Translations under genes and position numbers: made by a program
Part shown: positions 6,454 through 13,790 of the stretch, piece after piece
How the letters are laid out: every line of letters begins with the position of its first letter
Numbering within the stretch: the first letter of the stretch is position 1
The notes under the pieces: generated by a model
What the model was told of the DNA's origin: nothing
Databases searched by the model: none
What the model saw: only the letters and a program-made list of their open reading frames with translations
Assembly: GCA_947505885.1 (NCBI GenBank)
Contig: CANNMN010000010.1
Coordinates: 1 to 15,935, forward strand
Reading direction: 5' to 3'
DNA from: Rickettsiales bacterium
GTDB taxonomy: Bacteria > Pseudomonadota > Alphaproteobacteria > Rickettsiales > UBA1997
Length of the DNA stretch: 15,935 nt

Positions 6454-8391
6454 ATGAAAACAATTTTGATCGACGCCGCCCACCGCGAAGAAACTCGAGT
6501 CGCAGTTTTAGAAAATGGAATCCTCCAGGATTTTGATCGTGAAGCCATCGCCATTAAACAAATTAAAGGCAATATCTACCTCGCAAAAGTAACTAGAGTT
6601 GAGCCTTCTCTTCAGGCTTGTTTCGTTGATTACGGCTCAGACCGTCATGGCTTTTTACCATTTGCCGATATCCATCCCGACTTCTACCAAATTCCTGAAA
6701 GCGAAAGACAAAAGTTTCGCGACATGAATAGCCAAACTCCGCGAAATGATGACGAAGACAATACAGAATCAGAAGAAAGAGATCGTGGCAATGGCCCCAG
6801 AGACAGAGAAGGCAACAAAGACGACAATGAGGACTCAATAACAACTGGCGCTCATTCTGTTGAAGATGAAACCGGAGCTTATCGCGGCAATGTTCATAAC
6901 ATCTACAAACGCTACAACATCCAAGACGTAATTAAGCCCGGCCAATTGATTTTAGTACAAACCTCTAAAGAAGAGCGCGGCAATAAGGGCGCATCGATGA
7001 CGACTTACATCTCAATCGCTGGTAAATATTGCGTGCTTATGGCCAATACGCCTAACAAGGGCGGAGTTTCAAAGAAGGTTGATAATTTTCGCGATCGCAA
7101 ACTTTTGCGCTCAATTTTAAACGAACTCAACACTCCAGCTGATCGCTCAGTAATCATCAGAACTGCTGGCGTCGGCAAAAAGCCTGAAGACATCAAGCGC
7201 GACTGCGATTACCTCAACAGACTGTGGAATAACATCAAAGAAACCGCCGATTCATCAACTGCGCCGGCTTTCATTCATGCGGAAGATGATGTAATCAAAA
7301 GATGCATTCGCGACGTTTACAACGAACATGTTGGCGAAGTAATCATCGAAGGAACTGAGGCCTTTAATACCGTTCTTAACTTTGTGAAGCTGACTATGCC
7401 TGGCTCTGCTCACAACATCAAATCGCACGAAGAGCGTGTGCCTATTTTCAATAAATATCGCGTCGAACAACAAATCACTGCGCTTTACGAAAAAAATATT
7501 AACCTTCCTTCTGGCGGCTCAATCGTGATTGATCACACTGAAGCTCTAGTGGCAATCGACGTAAACTCTGGTCGCGCCACTCGCGAAATCGGCGTCGAAG
7601 AAACCGCTTTCGCAACCAACCTCGAAGCAGTTAAAGAAATTGCTAAACAACTTCGCCTTCGTGATTTGGCTGGTCTAGTTGTTATCGATTTCATCGATAT
7701 GTATGATCAAAGACATCGTCGTAATGTCGAAAGAGTTTTGCGTGACGAATTAGAGAACGATCGCGCCCGCATTCAAATCGGCCGTATCAGCGTTTTTGGT
7801 TTGCTTGAAATGTCTCGCCAACGTCTTGGTGCCAGCTTCTTTGAAACAATTACCGAGCCTTGCAAACATTGTGCCGGAACTGGTTATGTTCGTTCAGTAG
7901 AAATTTTAGCTGTCAGCATTTTGCGTGCGATTCGTCATTCTTGTTCTGATAAACAAGCCGGCGTGATTTACGTTTATACCAACTCCGAAACCATCGCCTA
8001 TATCATGAATTTCAAGAAACATGAAATCATGGCGACCGAGAGAAATTACGATGTTCATATCTTCATGCATCAAGGTGATGATGTTGGTTCGCAAGGCTTC
8101 AACATCAAGAGACGCAAAAGTTTGTCTGATGACGAAAGACGCGAAATCGAAATGCAAGTCACCACCGGAAAAGTTAATCAGCTAGGCTTGGAAAAGAGCT
8201 ATTTTGATAATGCTTCTTCTGGAGATGAGGTGGCATCAGAATCTGATCGCGGCAATCGCAAACCTCGCGACAATAGCAGAAGAAAAAACAATAACCGTCG
8301 TGGCGATAACAGAGATCGCCTCAATAATAATCGCAACGAAAAGAAATCATTTTTCGGAAAATTATTCTCATTTGGAAATAGCTCTAACTAA
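6454..8391 (+). CDS. rne: Ribonuclease E/G
   Basis: This 645-residue endoribonuclease acts in mRNA decay and rRNA/tRNA processing. The N-terminal S1 domain (about 35-170) is split by an acidic, low-complexity insert (about 91-150, rich in D/E/N/R), as in alphaproteobacterial RNase E. The catalytic metal ligands are D369 in 'VAIDVNSGRATR' and D412 in 'LVVIDFIDMYDQ'. Their 43-residue spacing equals that of E. coli D303/D346. The zinc-link cysteines C470 and C473 lie in 'CKHCAGTG', 58 residues further, as in E. coli. After about residue 580 the tail is short, disordered and Arg/Asn-rich, ending in the hydrophobic-basic motif 'KKSFFGKLFSFGN'. The scaffold is far smaller than in free-living relatives, suggesting a reduced degradosome. 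Confidence 0.95.
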   Translation: MKTILIDAAHREETRVAVLENGILQDFDREAIAIKQIKGNIYLAKVTRVEPSLQACFVDYGSDRHGFLPFADIHPDFYQIPESERQKFRDMNSQTPRNDDEDNTESEERDRGNGPRDREGNKDDNEDSITTGAHSVEDETGAYRGNVHNIYKRYNIQDVIKPGQLILVQTSKEERGNKGASMTTYISIAGKYCVLMANTPNKGGVSKKVDNFRDRKLLRSILNELNTPADRSVIIRTAGVGKKPEDIKRDCDYLNRLWNNIKETADSSTAPAFIHAEDDVIKRCIRDVYNEHVGEVIIEGTEAFNTVLNFVKLTMPGSAHNIKSHEERVPIFNKYRVEQQITALYEKNINLPSGGSIVIDHTEALVAIDVNSGRATREIGVEETAFATNLEAVKEIAKQLRLRDLAGLVVIDFIDMYDQRHRRNVERVLRDELENDRARIQIGRISVFGLLEMSRQRLGASFFETITEPCKHCAGTGYVRSVEILAVSILRAIRHSCSDKQAGVIYVYTNSETIAYIMNFKKHEIMATERNYDVHIFMHQGDDVGSQGFNIKRRKSLSDDERREIEMQVTTGKVNQLGLEKSYFDNASSGDEVASESDRGNRKPRDNSRRKNNNRRGDNRDRLNNNRNEKKSFFGKLFSFGNSSN

Positions 8392-8455
8392 AACTAGAAG
8401 CAAAAGTTAGGCGTGAAAAATTGGCAATTTCCCAGATTTTTTTGGCTCTCAAAAA

Positions 8456-9007
8456 TTAAAATATTTCTTTTCCCAGAAGTTTTCTTGTTACTTCTGGATA
8501 AGAGCCTCTCTCGTCAAGCCAGATATCAACAAAAAGACGAGAGAGTTTTTGGTCGTAGATTCTACCGGTAATTTCGCTGTTATGAAACATTGTAACGCCT
8601 TTTGATGGAACAAAAATAGCGGTTTTTTCATCACCTTTTTTTATCGGATGAAAGATTTCTTTTAGATTCTTCAGGTAGATTTCTTTCTCTTCCTTACTCA
8701 ATTCATGCAATTTCTCAATTTCAACAATTGATCTTTGTGCCAGATCTTCGCGACTGAAATTCATGTTATACTTGATGTGAATGGCAAATCTTTTGTTATA
8801 AGAAAATCCCATTCCTTCCGACCAAAGAAAAATATCATAAACCTTCATTCCTAGAAACTTTAAAGTTGCTGAGCCAACCAGAAATGGCTGCTCAAACGAC
8901 TTCTGAATTGTTGTTGGAATTTCTATCGAGGATTTTGATTGCTCGGCAAAACTGGTGCAAGGCCAATAAAACAGAGCAACAAGAAAAAATTTAATCAGAA
9001 ATTTCAT
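8456..9007 (-). CDS. Exported chalcone-isomerase-like protein
   Basis: This 183-residue protein has a signal peptide (cleavage predicted after 'SFA' at about residue 21). The mature part matches the bacterial chalcone isomerase-like family: 'VGSATLKFLGMKVYDIFLW', 'HIKYNMNFSREDLAQRSI', and 'FVPSKGVTMFHNSEITGRI' followed by the C-terminal 'LGK'. Bacterial members are not known flavonoid enzymes; the fold binds fatty-acid-like ligands in related plant proteins. A periplasmic role on fatty or modified lipids is inferred from its place as the last gene of the oxidoreductase-DUF1365-Cfa operon. Its ATG overlaps the Cfa stop (ATGA). It converges on rne across 64 bp. Confidence 0.85.
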   Translation of the reverse strand: MKFLIKFFLVALFYWPCTSFAEQSKSSIEIPTTIQKSFEQPFLVGSATLKFLGMKVYDIFLWSEGMGFSYNKRFAIHIKYNMNFSREDLAQRSIVEIEKLHELSKEEKEIYLKNLKEIFHPIKKGDEKTAIFVPSKGVTMFHNSEITGRIYDQKLSRLFVDIWLDERGSYPEVTRKLLGKEIF

Positions 9008-10164
9008 GTAATTTTTTCTAGCTCAAACTGCACAACGTCGGTGCGCTTCGCATTGAAGCCAGCTATGCAGTAACATAAATAAAATCGCCATTTGCGTAAA
9101 AACTCTTCAGAAAAACCAAGAGCCCTTACTTCTTCATGCTTGGCATCAAAACGCTCAAGCCAAAGCATTAAGGTTTTTGCATAATCTAAGCCAAAAACGA
9201 ATTCGCTTTTTACTTCGAAACCGTGACTTTTCGCAAGTTCACGAATGACTGACTTTGAAGGCAAAACGCCGCCGGGGAAAATGTGTTTTTGAATGAAGTC
9301 AACGCGATTACGATAATCTGCAAAAACCTGCTCATCGATTGTGATAATTTGCAATACCGCCTTCCCTTTTGATTTCAAAGAGTCGCATAAAACCTGAAAA
9401 TATTTCTTCCAATATTCACCTCCTACAGCTTCAAACATCTCAATTGAAACCACGTTGTCATAAGATGTTTTTTCGTCGCGATAATCCTGCAATTTGATGT
9501 CGCAAAGACTTTCCAATCCAGCTTCTTTTAAGCGATTTGAGGCGTAATCATGCTGCTTTTGTGAGATGGTTAGGCCGGTAATTTTTCTACCCGATTCAGC
9601 AGATATTTGTGCAAAACCTCCCCATCCACAGCCAATTTCTAAAACATTTCCTGGATTAAGTTTAGATAAAATGCGCTGATATTTTTTTTGCTGCGCTTCT
9701 AACAATGAAGAATCTTCATTCTCAAAAATTGCGCTGGAATAAGTCATGCTTTCATCAAGCCAAAGCTGATAGAAATCATTTCCTAAATCGTAATGGGCGC
9801 TGATGTTTTTCTTACTGCCTTTTTTGGTGTTTTTAGCGAAGAGGCTTTTAAAAAAAAGCAACAAAGCCTGTAATTTTCGTGCGTGAAAAAAGTCTTCTAA
9901 AGCATGTGAATTAAGCGTTAGAAATGTCAGAAAATCAGCAAGGTTTGAACTCTCCCAAAATCCATCCATGTAGGCTTCGCCAAAGGCAACATCGCCGCCA
10001 GAAATTACCAAATCAATTAGTCGATCATCGTTGATTAAAACATCAGCAGCTGGTCCGGAATTTTTACCAATAAAATTCTTAGTTACGCCGTCAGGTAATG
10101 TAACGGCCAAGGTGCCGTAGTCGCAATTTTTTAAAGCATTCCAGATTAGATCGTAATTTTTCAT
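9004..10164 (-). CDS. Cfa/UfaM-like fatty-acid SAM methyltransferase
   Basis: This 386-residue member of the cyclopropane-fatty-acyl-phospholipid synthase family transfers a methyl from S-adenosylmethionine to the double bond of a membrane acyl chain. Motifs are 'AHYDLGNDFY' (123-132), the SAM-binding 'VLEIGCGWGG' (174-183), 'IEMFEAVG' (241-248), 'IQKHIFPGG' (291-299), 'GLDYAKTLM' (with Y328) and 'YLCYCIAGF' (with C366). By eye alignment, E239 and Y317 of the E. coli bicarbonate site are kept as E245 and Y328. C139 is replaced by S144 and H266 by an isoleucine (273 or 274). Together with the operon partners this favours a methylase of the UfaM kind over a true cyclopropane synthase. ATGA overlaps couple it to both neighbours. 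Confidence 0.88.
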   Translation of the reverse strand: MKNYDLIWNALKNCDYGTLAVTLPDGVTKNFIGKNSGPAADVLINDDRLIDLVISGGDVAFGEAYMDGFWESSNLADFLTFLTLNSHALEDFFHARKLQALLLFFKSLFAKNTKKGSKKNISAHYDLGNDFYQLWLDESMTYSSAIFENEDSSLLEAQQKKYQRILSKLNPGNVLEIGCGWGGFAQISAESGRKITGLTISQKQHDYASNRLKEAGLESLCDIKLQDYRDEKTSYDNVVSIEMFEAVGGEYWKKYFQVLCDSLKSKGKAVLQIITIDEQVFADYRNRVDFIQKHIFPGGVLPSKSVIRELAKSHGFEVKSEFVFGLDYAKTLMLWLERFDAKHEEVRALGFSEEFLRKWRFYLCYCIAGFNAKRTDVVQFELEKIT

Positions 10165-10940
10165 TTATTTATCGTTAGTTTGATTGCCTTAGGGTAAGGC
10201 TTGGGAACATATTTATTTCCCTTGGTCCAAATTTTTAAAGCCTGCCAATGAATTAAAAAAATTATTTTGAAGGTCATCAAAGGAATTAATAAAAATTGCT
10301 TCAACAGCAAGAAATCAGATGGCCTTACTTTCTTACAAATCACGCTAGTTAGCAGGTTTTTTTGACCATTATCTGAAAGATAATCAATCCAAGCCGCAAC
10401 TTTTTTTTGGTTAAAAATGAAGCGAAATTTATAGCTTCCTTCTGTCTTAAAAAACGGCGAAACATGAAATTCTTTTTTGGCGTCAAACCATTGATCGGGG
10501 CTAATTGTCGCGTGATCATGATTAAAAATTAGGTAATTGTGACTTTCGCCGAAAGTATTGCTCACCTCAGCTAAAACCGATACCAGCCTTTCCTTCTCAT
10601 CGAGACAAAACCAAAAACTTACCGGATTGAATACATAGCCCAAAACTCGCGGATGCGTTAAAAGAAAAATCCGCTTGGCTTGGTGATTGAGGTTGTGATC
10701 GGATAAAATCTTTCTAACCCACATCTCAAGATTTGAGCCATCACGATTGCCGTGATCTTTGTCATAAAAACCAAAAAGGTTAAAACGATTTCTGGAAAGA
10801 AACTTTGAAGCAATCACGTGAGATTTTGCGATGTCAAAACACAGATAAAAAACGCGGTAGGAAAAAATATTTACAGAAGGTCGAAGCCTTTTGTGCCAAA
10901 CTTCAGCAAGACAAAGTGAGAATTTATTTAGCTTTGCCAC
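10161..10940 (-). CDS. DUF1365 family protein
   Basis: This 259-residue member of the DUF1365 family has no proven biochemical function. Signature segments are 'AEVWHKRLRPSVNIFSYRVF' near the N-terminus, 'HPRVLGYVFNPVSFWFC', 'AEVSNTFGESHNYL' and 'KEFHVSPFF'. A hydrophobic stretch near residues 215-235 suggests membrane association. In many Proteobacteria DUF1365 genes sit between an FAD-dependent amine-oxidase-like protein and a Cfa-family enzyme, exactly as here. That points to a shared step in modifying unsaturated acyl chains. The start overlaps the oxidoreductase gene by 13 bp and the stop overlaps the Cfa start (ATGA). Confidence 0.92.
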   Translation of the reverse strand: MAKLNKFSLCLAEVWHKRLRPSVNIFSYRVFYLCFDIAKSHVIASKFLSRNRFNLFGFYDKDHGNRDGSNLEMWVRKILSDHNLNHQAKRIFLLTHPRVLGYVFNPVSFWFCLDEKERLVSVLAEVSNTFGESHNYLIFNHDHATISPDQWFDAKKEFHVSPFFKTEGSYKFRFIFNQKKVAAWIDYLSDNGQKNLLTSVICKKVRPSDFLLLKQFLLIPLMTFKIIFLIHWQALKIWTKGNKYVPKPYPKAIKLTINK

Positions 10941-12196
10941 GGCGCTTTAACTCCCATTTTATTTATTGCGCCAAGCGCCGAGAGAATTCCATCTTCGTGA
11001 AATCCATATTCTTGATAGGCTCCGCAAAAATAGAGGCGGTCAGTTCCTTGAATTTCCACAATTGCTTTTTGAGCCTTAATTGCAGCGGAATCAAAAACTG
11101 GATGCTCGTAAACAAATCGAGCAAAAACTTTATTAGAATCAATTTCTTGATTGGGATTTAGGGTAACAAAAAGAGGAAATTTATGGTCAATATTTTGCAG
11201 ATTATTCATCCAGTAGGTTACTGAAATTCCGTTTGATTCTTGACCATTTTTTGCATAAACCCAACTTGCCCAGGCTCTTTTATTTATCGGCATTAGGGAC
11301 TGATCACGATGCAAAACCGCAACATTTTCTTGGTAGGTAAATTTGGAAAAAATATCTCGCTCTTGCGCGGTTGGATTTTTTAGAATTTTCAAAACCTGAT
11401 CACCGTGACAAGCAAATAAAACTGAATCGAACTTCTCTTCGCCCTTTTTCGACTTAACCAATACCCCATCAACACAACGCTCAACTTCAAGTGCAGCATC
11501 GTTAAGACTTACAGAGTCGCTAATTTTAGCAGAAATTTTTTTCACATACTCGATCGAGCCACCTTTAACAGTGTACCATTGCGGCTGATCAGCAACCGTG
11601 AGTAATCCGTGATTTTTAAAAAATCTTACAAAGCTTTGTGCTGGATAACTCAACATCGTTTCAAGCGGACAGCTCCAAATCGCACCAGACATCGGCAAGA
11701 GATAGAATTCGCGAAAGTATTTTCTTACACCCAGCTCATCGAGCAAGTTGGATAAAGTGTAGTTGGCGTTGAATGCCTTTTTTAAAACATCTTCTGCTTT
11801 TTTGTTGAAGCGCGCGATATCAAACAACATTCGCCAAAATTGCGGATTCAGCAAATTTTTTAATTGAGCAAAAACTGTCGCCAAATTAGTTCCAGCATAT
11901 TCAAAACGACCGTTGTCAATCTTGGCAGCAAAAGACATATTACTTTTGGCGCAATCAACGTGAAGTAGCTCAAAAAATCTTTTTAGATTTGGATAAGTTT
12001 GGTGATTGAAAACGATAAAGCCGGTATCAACGGGAATTTTTTTACCGTCATAATCAGCCATAAAGGTGTTTGAATGCCCTCCAAGATAATCATTTTTTTC
12101 ATAGAGTTTGATGCGATATTTGTCGGCAAGAAAATATGCCGCGGATAGCCCAGATATGCCGGAACCAATTATCGCAATTGATGGTCTTTTATTCAT
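10928..12196 (-). CDS. FAD-dependent oxidoreductase (amine-oxidase/desaturase-like)
   Basis: This 422-residue flavoprotein has the dinucleotide-binding motif 'IAIIGSGISGLSAAYFLA' at 7-24, then 'LYEKNDYLGGHSNTF' and 'VDTGFIVFNHQTYPNL'. Further family segments are 'LLPMSGAIWSCPLETML', 'YTVKGGSIEYVKKI' and the C-terminal FAD contact 'YFCGAYQEYGFHEDGILSA'. It belongs to the NAD(P)/FAD-dependent oxidoreductases that pair with DUF1365 and Cfa-like genes. The Rhodobacter relative has been implicated in desaturating methylated acyl chains on the way to furan fatty acids; that role here is inferred from context. It is the first gene of the four-gene operon. No convincing sigma-E-type promoter was found by eye upstream, although a hairpin lies at 12269-12288. 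Confidence 0.9.
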   Translation of the reverse strand: MNKRPSIAIIGSGISGLSAAYFLADKYRIKLYEKNDYLGGHSNTFMADYDGKKIPVDTGFIVFNHQTYPNLKRFFELLHVDCAKSNMSFAAKIDNGRFEYAGTNLATVFAQLKNLLNPQFWRMLFDIARFNKKAEDVLKKAFNANYTLSNLLDELGVRKYFREFYLLPMSGAIWSCPLETMLSYPAQSFVRFFKNHGLLTVADQPQWYTVKGGSIEYVKKISAKISDSVSLNDAALEVERCVDGVLVKSKKGEEKFDSVLFACHGDQVLKILKNPTAQERDIFSKFTYQENVAVLHRDQSLMPINKRAWASWVYAKNGQESNGISVTYWMNNLQNIDHKFPLFVTLNPNQEIDSNKVFARFVYEHPVFDSAAIKAQKAIVEIQGTDRLYFCGAYQEYGFHEDGILSALGAINKMGVKAPWQS

Positions 12197-12214
12197 TAGT
12201 CAGAGTTTCTTGAT

Positions 12215-12304
12215 ATGAAGATAAGGATTGTTTTTCGATGCAAAAAATTGCTGATATTTTTTGCTTTTTCTAAAGCAGCAGCTTTAGAGGCTGAGGCTTT
12301 CTAG
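12215..12304 (+). pseudogene. Possible N-terminal remnant with signal peptide
   Basis: A 29-codon frame encodes Met-Lys-Ile-Arg, further basic residues, a hydrophobic core 'LLIFFAF' and an Ala-rich cleavage-like region, then a TAG. It looks like the start of an exported protein cut short, or a chance small ORF. It is in a different frame from the fragment at 12778. Confidence 0.2.
12269..12288. repeat. Perfect 8-bp hairpin upstream of the oxidoreductase operon
   Basis: TCTAAAGC (12269-12276) and GCTTTAGA (12281-12288) surround a 4-base loop, about 75 bp upstream of the oxidoreductase start. No T-run follows on either strand, so it is not a standard terminator. It may be an operator, a leader structure, or only the Ala-rich codons of the small ORF on the plus strand. 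Confidence 0.35.
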
Positions 12305-12777
12305 TCGCATAAAAGTTCTAGTGCCTTGATAGAGAGAACCTCACACAATTCATGTAAATTTAAAAGCTGAAAGAAAATGAGCACTAACTCATTAGCAAGA
12401 ATCAAGCAATTCTAAAGACAGAATTAAACCGATAAAATTATCGCTCTTTACGGCTTGGGATGAGTTGCCGAGAAATTGTGGCCACGGGATGAGATGTATG
12501 GAATTGAGATCTCTAAGTCTTTAATCGCGGTCAATCGCCGAATAAGATTATTTTAAAAATCAAAGACTAGCAGAGCGGCCATTAGAGAATTTCCACTCGA
12601 TAATCTTTCTTAATGGAATTCATTTTAAATTCAGCGAAGAAAGTATGGCGATTTCTAAATCTTTCTATTCAGTTTTGAGAATTAATTGCGAATTGGTAAC
12701 TAAAGCCAAAAGCTCTTTAATTAGTCAAACATAGCCTTGGAAGCTGATCTTCTTAACCACAAAAATATCAGCAAGAA

Positions 12778-12864
12778 ATGGGTAATGTCAGTTTAAAACT
12801 AGGAATTGATTATGGAGAAGCCGAACAATTTTTTGCGGGAAAATTGGGATTTAATTTGGCTTAG
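12778..12864 (+). pseudogene. Possible C-terminal remnant of an outer-membrane-type protein
   Basis: A 28-codon frame reads 'MGNVSLKLGIDYGEAEQFF' then 'AGKLGFNLA' and a TAG. Alternating hydrophobic residues and the Leu-Gly-Phe-Asn-Leu ending resemble the last strands of a beta-barrel, but the match is weak. It may be the decayed 3' end of the gene whose start is at 12215. The upstream frame is closed by a stop nine codons earlier. Confidence 0.2.
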
Positions 12865-12894
12865 AGAATTTGCAAACAGAGCACTACCGATTTT

Positions 12895-13578
12895 TTAGCT
12901 GACGAGGCACCCCCCTCCTTCATTTTCTTTTGTGCCTAGTTTCGACGCAGGTTGGCTTCCGGGTCTTGCACTAGTTTTTGCGGGGGGATTTTCTTCTGAA
13001 TTAGCTTTTGACGAAGTTCTTTTTGCTTCCCAGGATTCTTGTTGAATGCCCGGTAAATCATTTTTAGTAATTGATCTATTCAAAGATCTAGGCCCTTGAG
13101 TTTGTAATTGGATCAAAGCACTCGCGATATCTTGCTTTTCTACAAATCCCTGGACCTTTTCAGATTTTAATAACTTTTTAACCATAATGCAATCAGCAGC
13201 ATATCCATAATCTCCTTCTTTCTCTGCTGATTGTTTTGTTATCTGATAAAAAACATCTTCACCTTCTACGACCGATGCAGGATTTAATCCATGATCAATC
13301 AAATGATCAAAAACTTCAGCAAATCGACTATTTCCTATGCTCCATAGCATTTCAAAGCTTTGACTTTCAGTCAGTGCTTCTAGATCAATTTTGTTAATTA
13401 ATTTTTTGGCCAGATCATTTTCTTTACATTGAGCAATCTCAAGCAAAGCAACTGATAAATCAAAATTTTCATTTTCTTCAATTCCGTCTTCATCTTTACT
13501 TAATAAAAGTTCAAGAGCATCGAATTTTTTTTCCAAGACATGTTCTAAAACGTTCTCAGCCGATAAAGATTTTGGCAT
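12895..13578 (-). CDS. Ankyrin-like protein with C-terminal CaaX box (candidate effector)
   Basis: This 227-residue protein is not of a family I can name. Residues 1-160 are acidic and helical in paired-helix pattern, with an ankyrin-like stretch at 86-102 ('FAEVFDHLIDHGLNPAS'). Residues 161-223 are a disordered linker rich in Ser, Pro, Lys, Asn and Gly, with scattered basic residues (K186, R187, K191, K201, R205, K213, K217). The protein ends Gly-Gly-Gly then C224-L225-V226-S227, verified codon by codon from the stop at 12895-12897. Cys-aliphatic-aliphatic-Ser is the CaaX signal recognised by eukaryotic farnesyltransferase, as in Ras proteins and the Legionella effector AnkB. There is no signal peptide, which fits a type IV-like route. 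It sits between an SDR and the oxidoreductase of the lipid cluster. The coding call is firm; the effector role is inference. Confidence 0.7.
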   Translation of the reverse strand: MPKSLSAENVLEHVLEKKFDALELLLSKDEDGIEENENFDLSVALLEIAQCKENDLAKKLINKIDLEALTESQSFEMLWSIGNSRFAEVFDHLIDHGLNPASVVEGEDVFYQITKQSAEKEGDYGYAADCIMVKKLLKSEKVQGFVEKQDIASALIQLQTQGPRSLNRSITKNDLPGIQQESWEAKRTSSKANSEENPPAKTSARPGSQPASKLGTKENEGGGCLVS

Positions 13579-13610
13579 TTTCTGATAAATTATTTTTGAT
13601 GATATTGGCG

Positions 13611-13636
13611 CCTAAAAAACTACGTGATTTTTTAGG
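13611..13636. promoter_or_regulatory. 26-bp near-palindrome upstream of the CaaX gene
   Basis: CCTAAAAAA (13611-13619) pairs with TTTTTTAGG (13628-13636), and the centre contains the palindromic ACGT (13622-13625). It begins 32 bp upstream of the CaaX protein's start codon. It could be an operator for a dimeric regulator or a weak bidirectional terminator after the SDR gene, since the arms end in A- and T-runs. Confidence 0.4.
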
Positions 13637-13644
13637 AGATTTCA

Positions 13645-13659
13645 CGGCAATAAATGCCG
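13645..13659. repeat. Small GC hairpin beside the near-palindrome
   Basis: CGGCA (13645-13649) and TGCCG (13655-13659) form a perfect 5-bp stem with a 5-base loop. On the minus strand it precedes the 26-bp near-palindrome in the 212-bp gap between the SDR and the CaaX gene. No T-run follows directly. The role is unknown. Confidence 0.25.
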
Positions 13660-13790
13660 GGTCGGAATGGTCTAATCTCTAAGCAATTAAGATGCTATCT
13701 ATGATATGGGCGCTGCAAATCTAACTTCCAAAAAATTCAATCTACACCAAAGGATTAATGAGCTTTTTTTACTGAATCGACAAATAAAAA

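Larger units (their letters stand above)
12197..12894. other. 698-bp gap with probable gene decay
   Basis: No sustained reading frame exists on either strand. The gap holds a possible signal-peptide start (12215-12304), a hairpin (12269-12288), a 14-bp near-palindrome (12430-12443), GGGATGAG twice (12457-12464 and 12486-12493) with GTGGCCAC between them (12478-12485), GAGATCTC (12506-12513), and a possible C-terminal coding scrap (12778-12864). It must also contain the promoter of the oxidoreductase operon unless that is read through from the CaaX gene. No tRNA or recognised small RNA was seen. Confidence 0.5.

Noticed and set aside
6593..6844. A minus-strand frame rich in Cys and Leu
   Set aside because: It is antisense to the acidic insert of RNase E; Asp/Glu codons read backwards give Leu/Phe/Ser-rich translation.
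8392..8455. A bidirectional terminator between rne and the chalcone-isomerase-like gene
   Set aside because: Only a 5-bp all-AT stem around GGC is visible, with a T-run some distance away; not convincing.
10805..11161. A plus-strand frame of 118 codons
   Set aside because: It lies antisense to the DUF1365/oxidoreductase junction, both of which are clear family members; the translation resembles nothing known.
12421..12520. Clustered short repeats and palindromes suggesting a small RNA or integration site
   Set aside because: Each element is only 8-14 bp, no consistent long stem forms by eye, and no tRNA or integrase is nearby.
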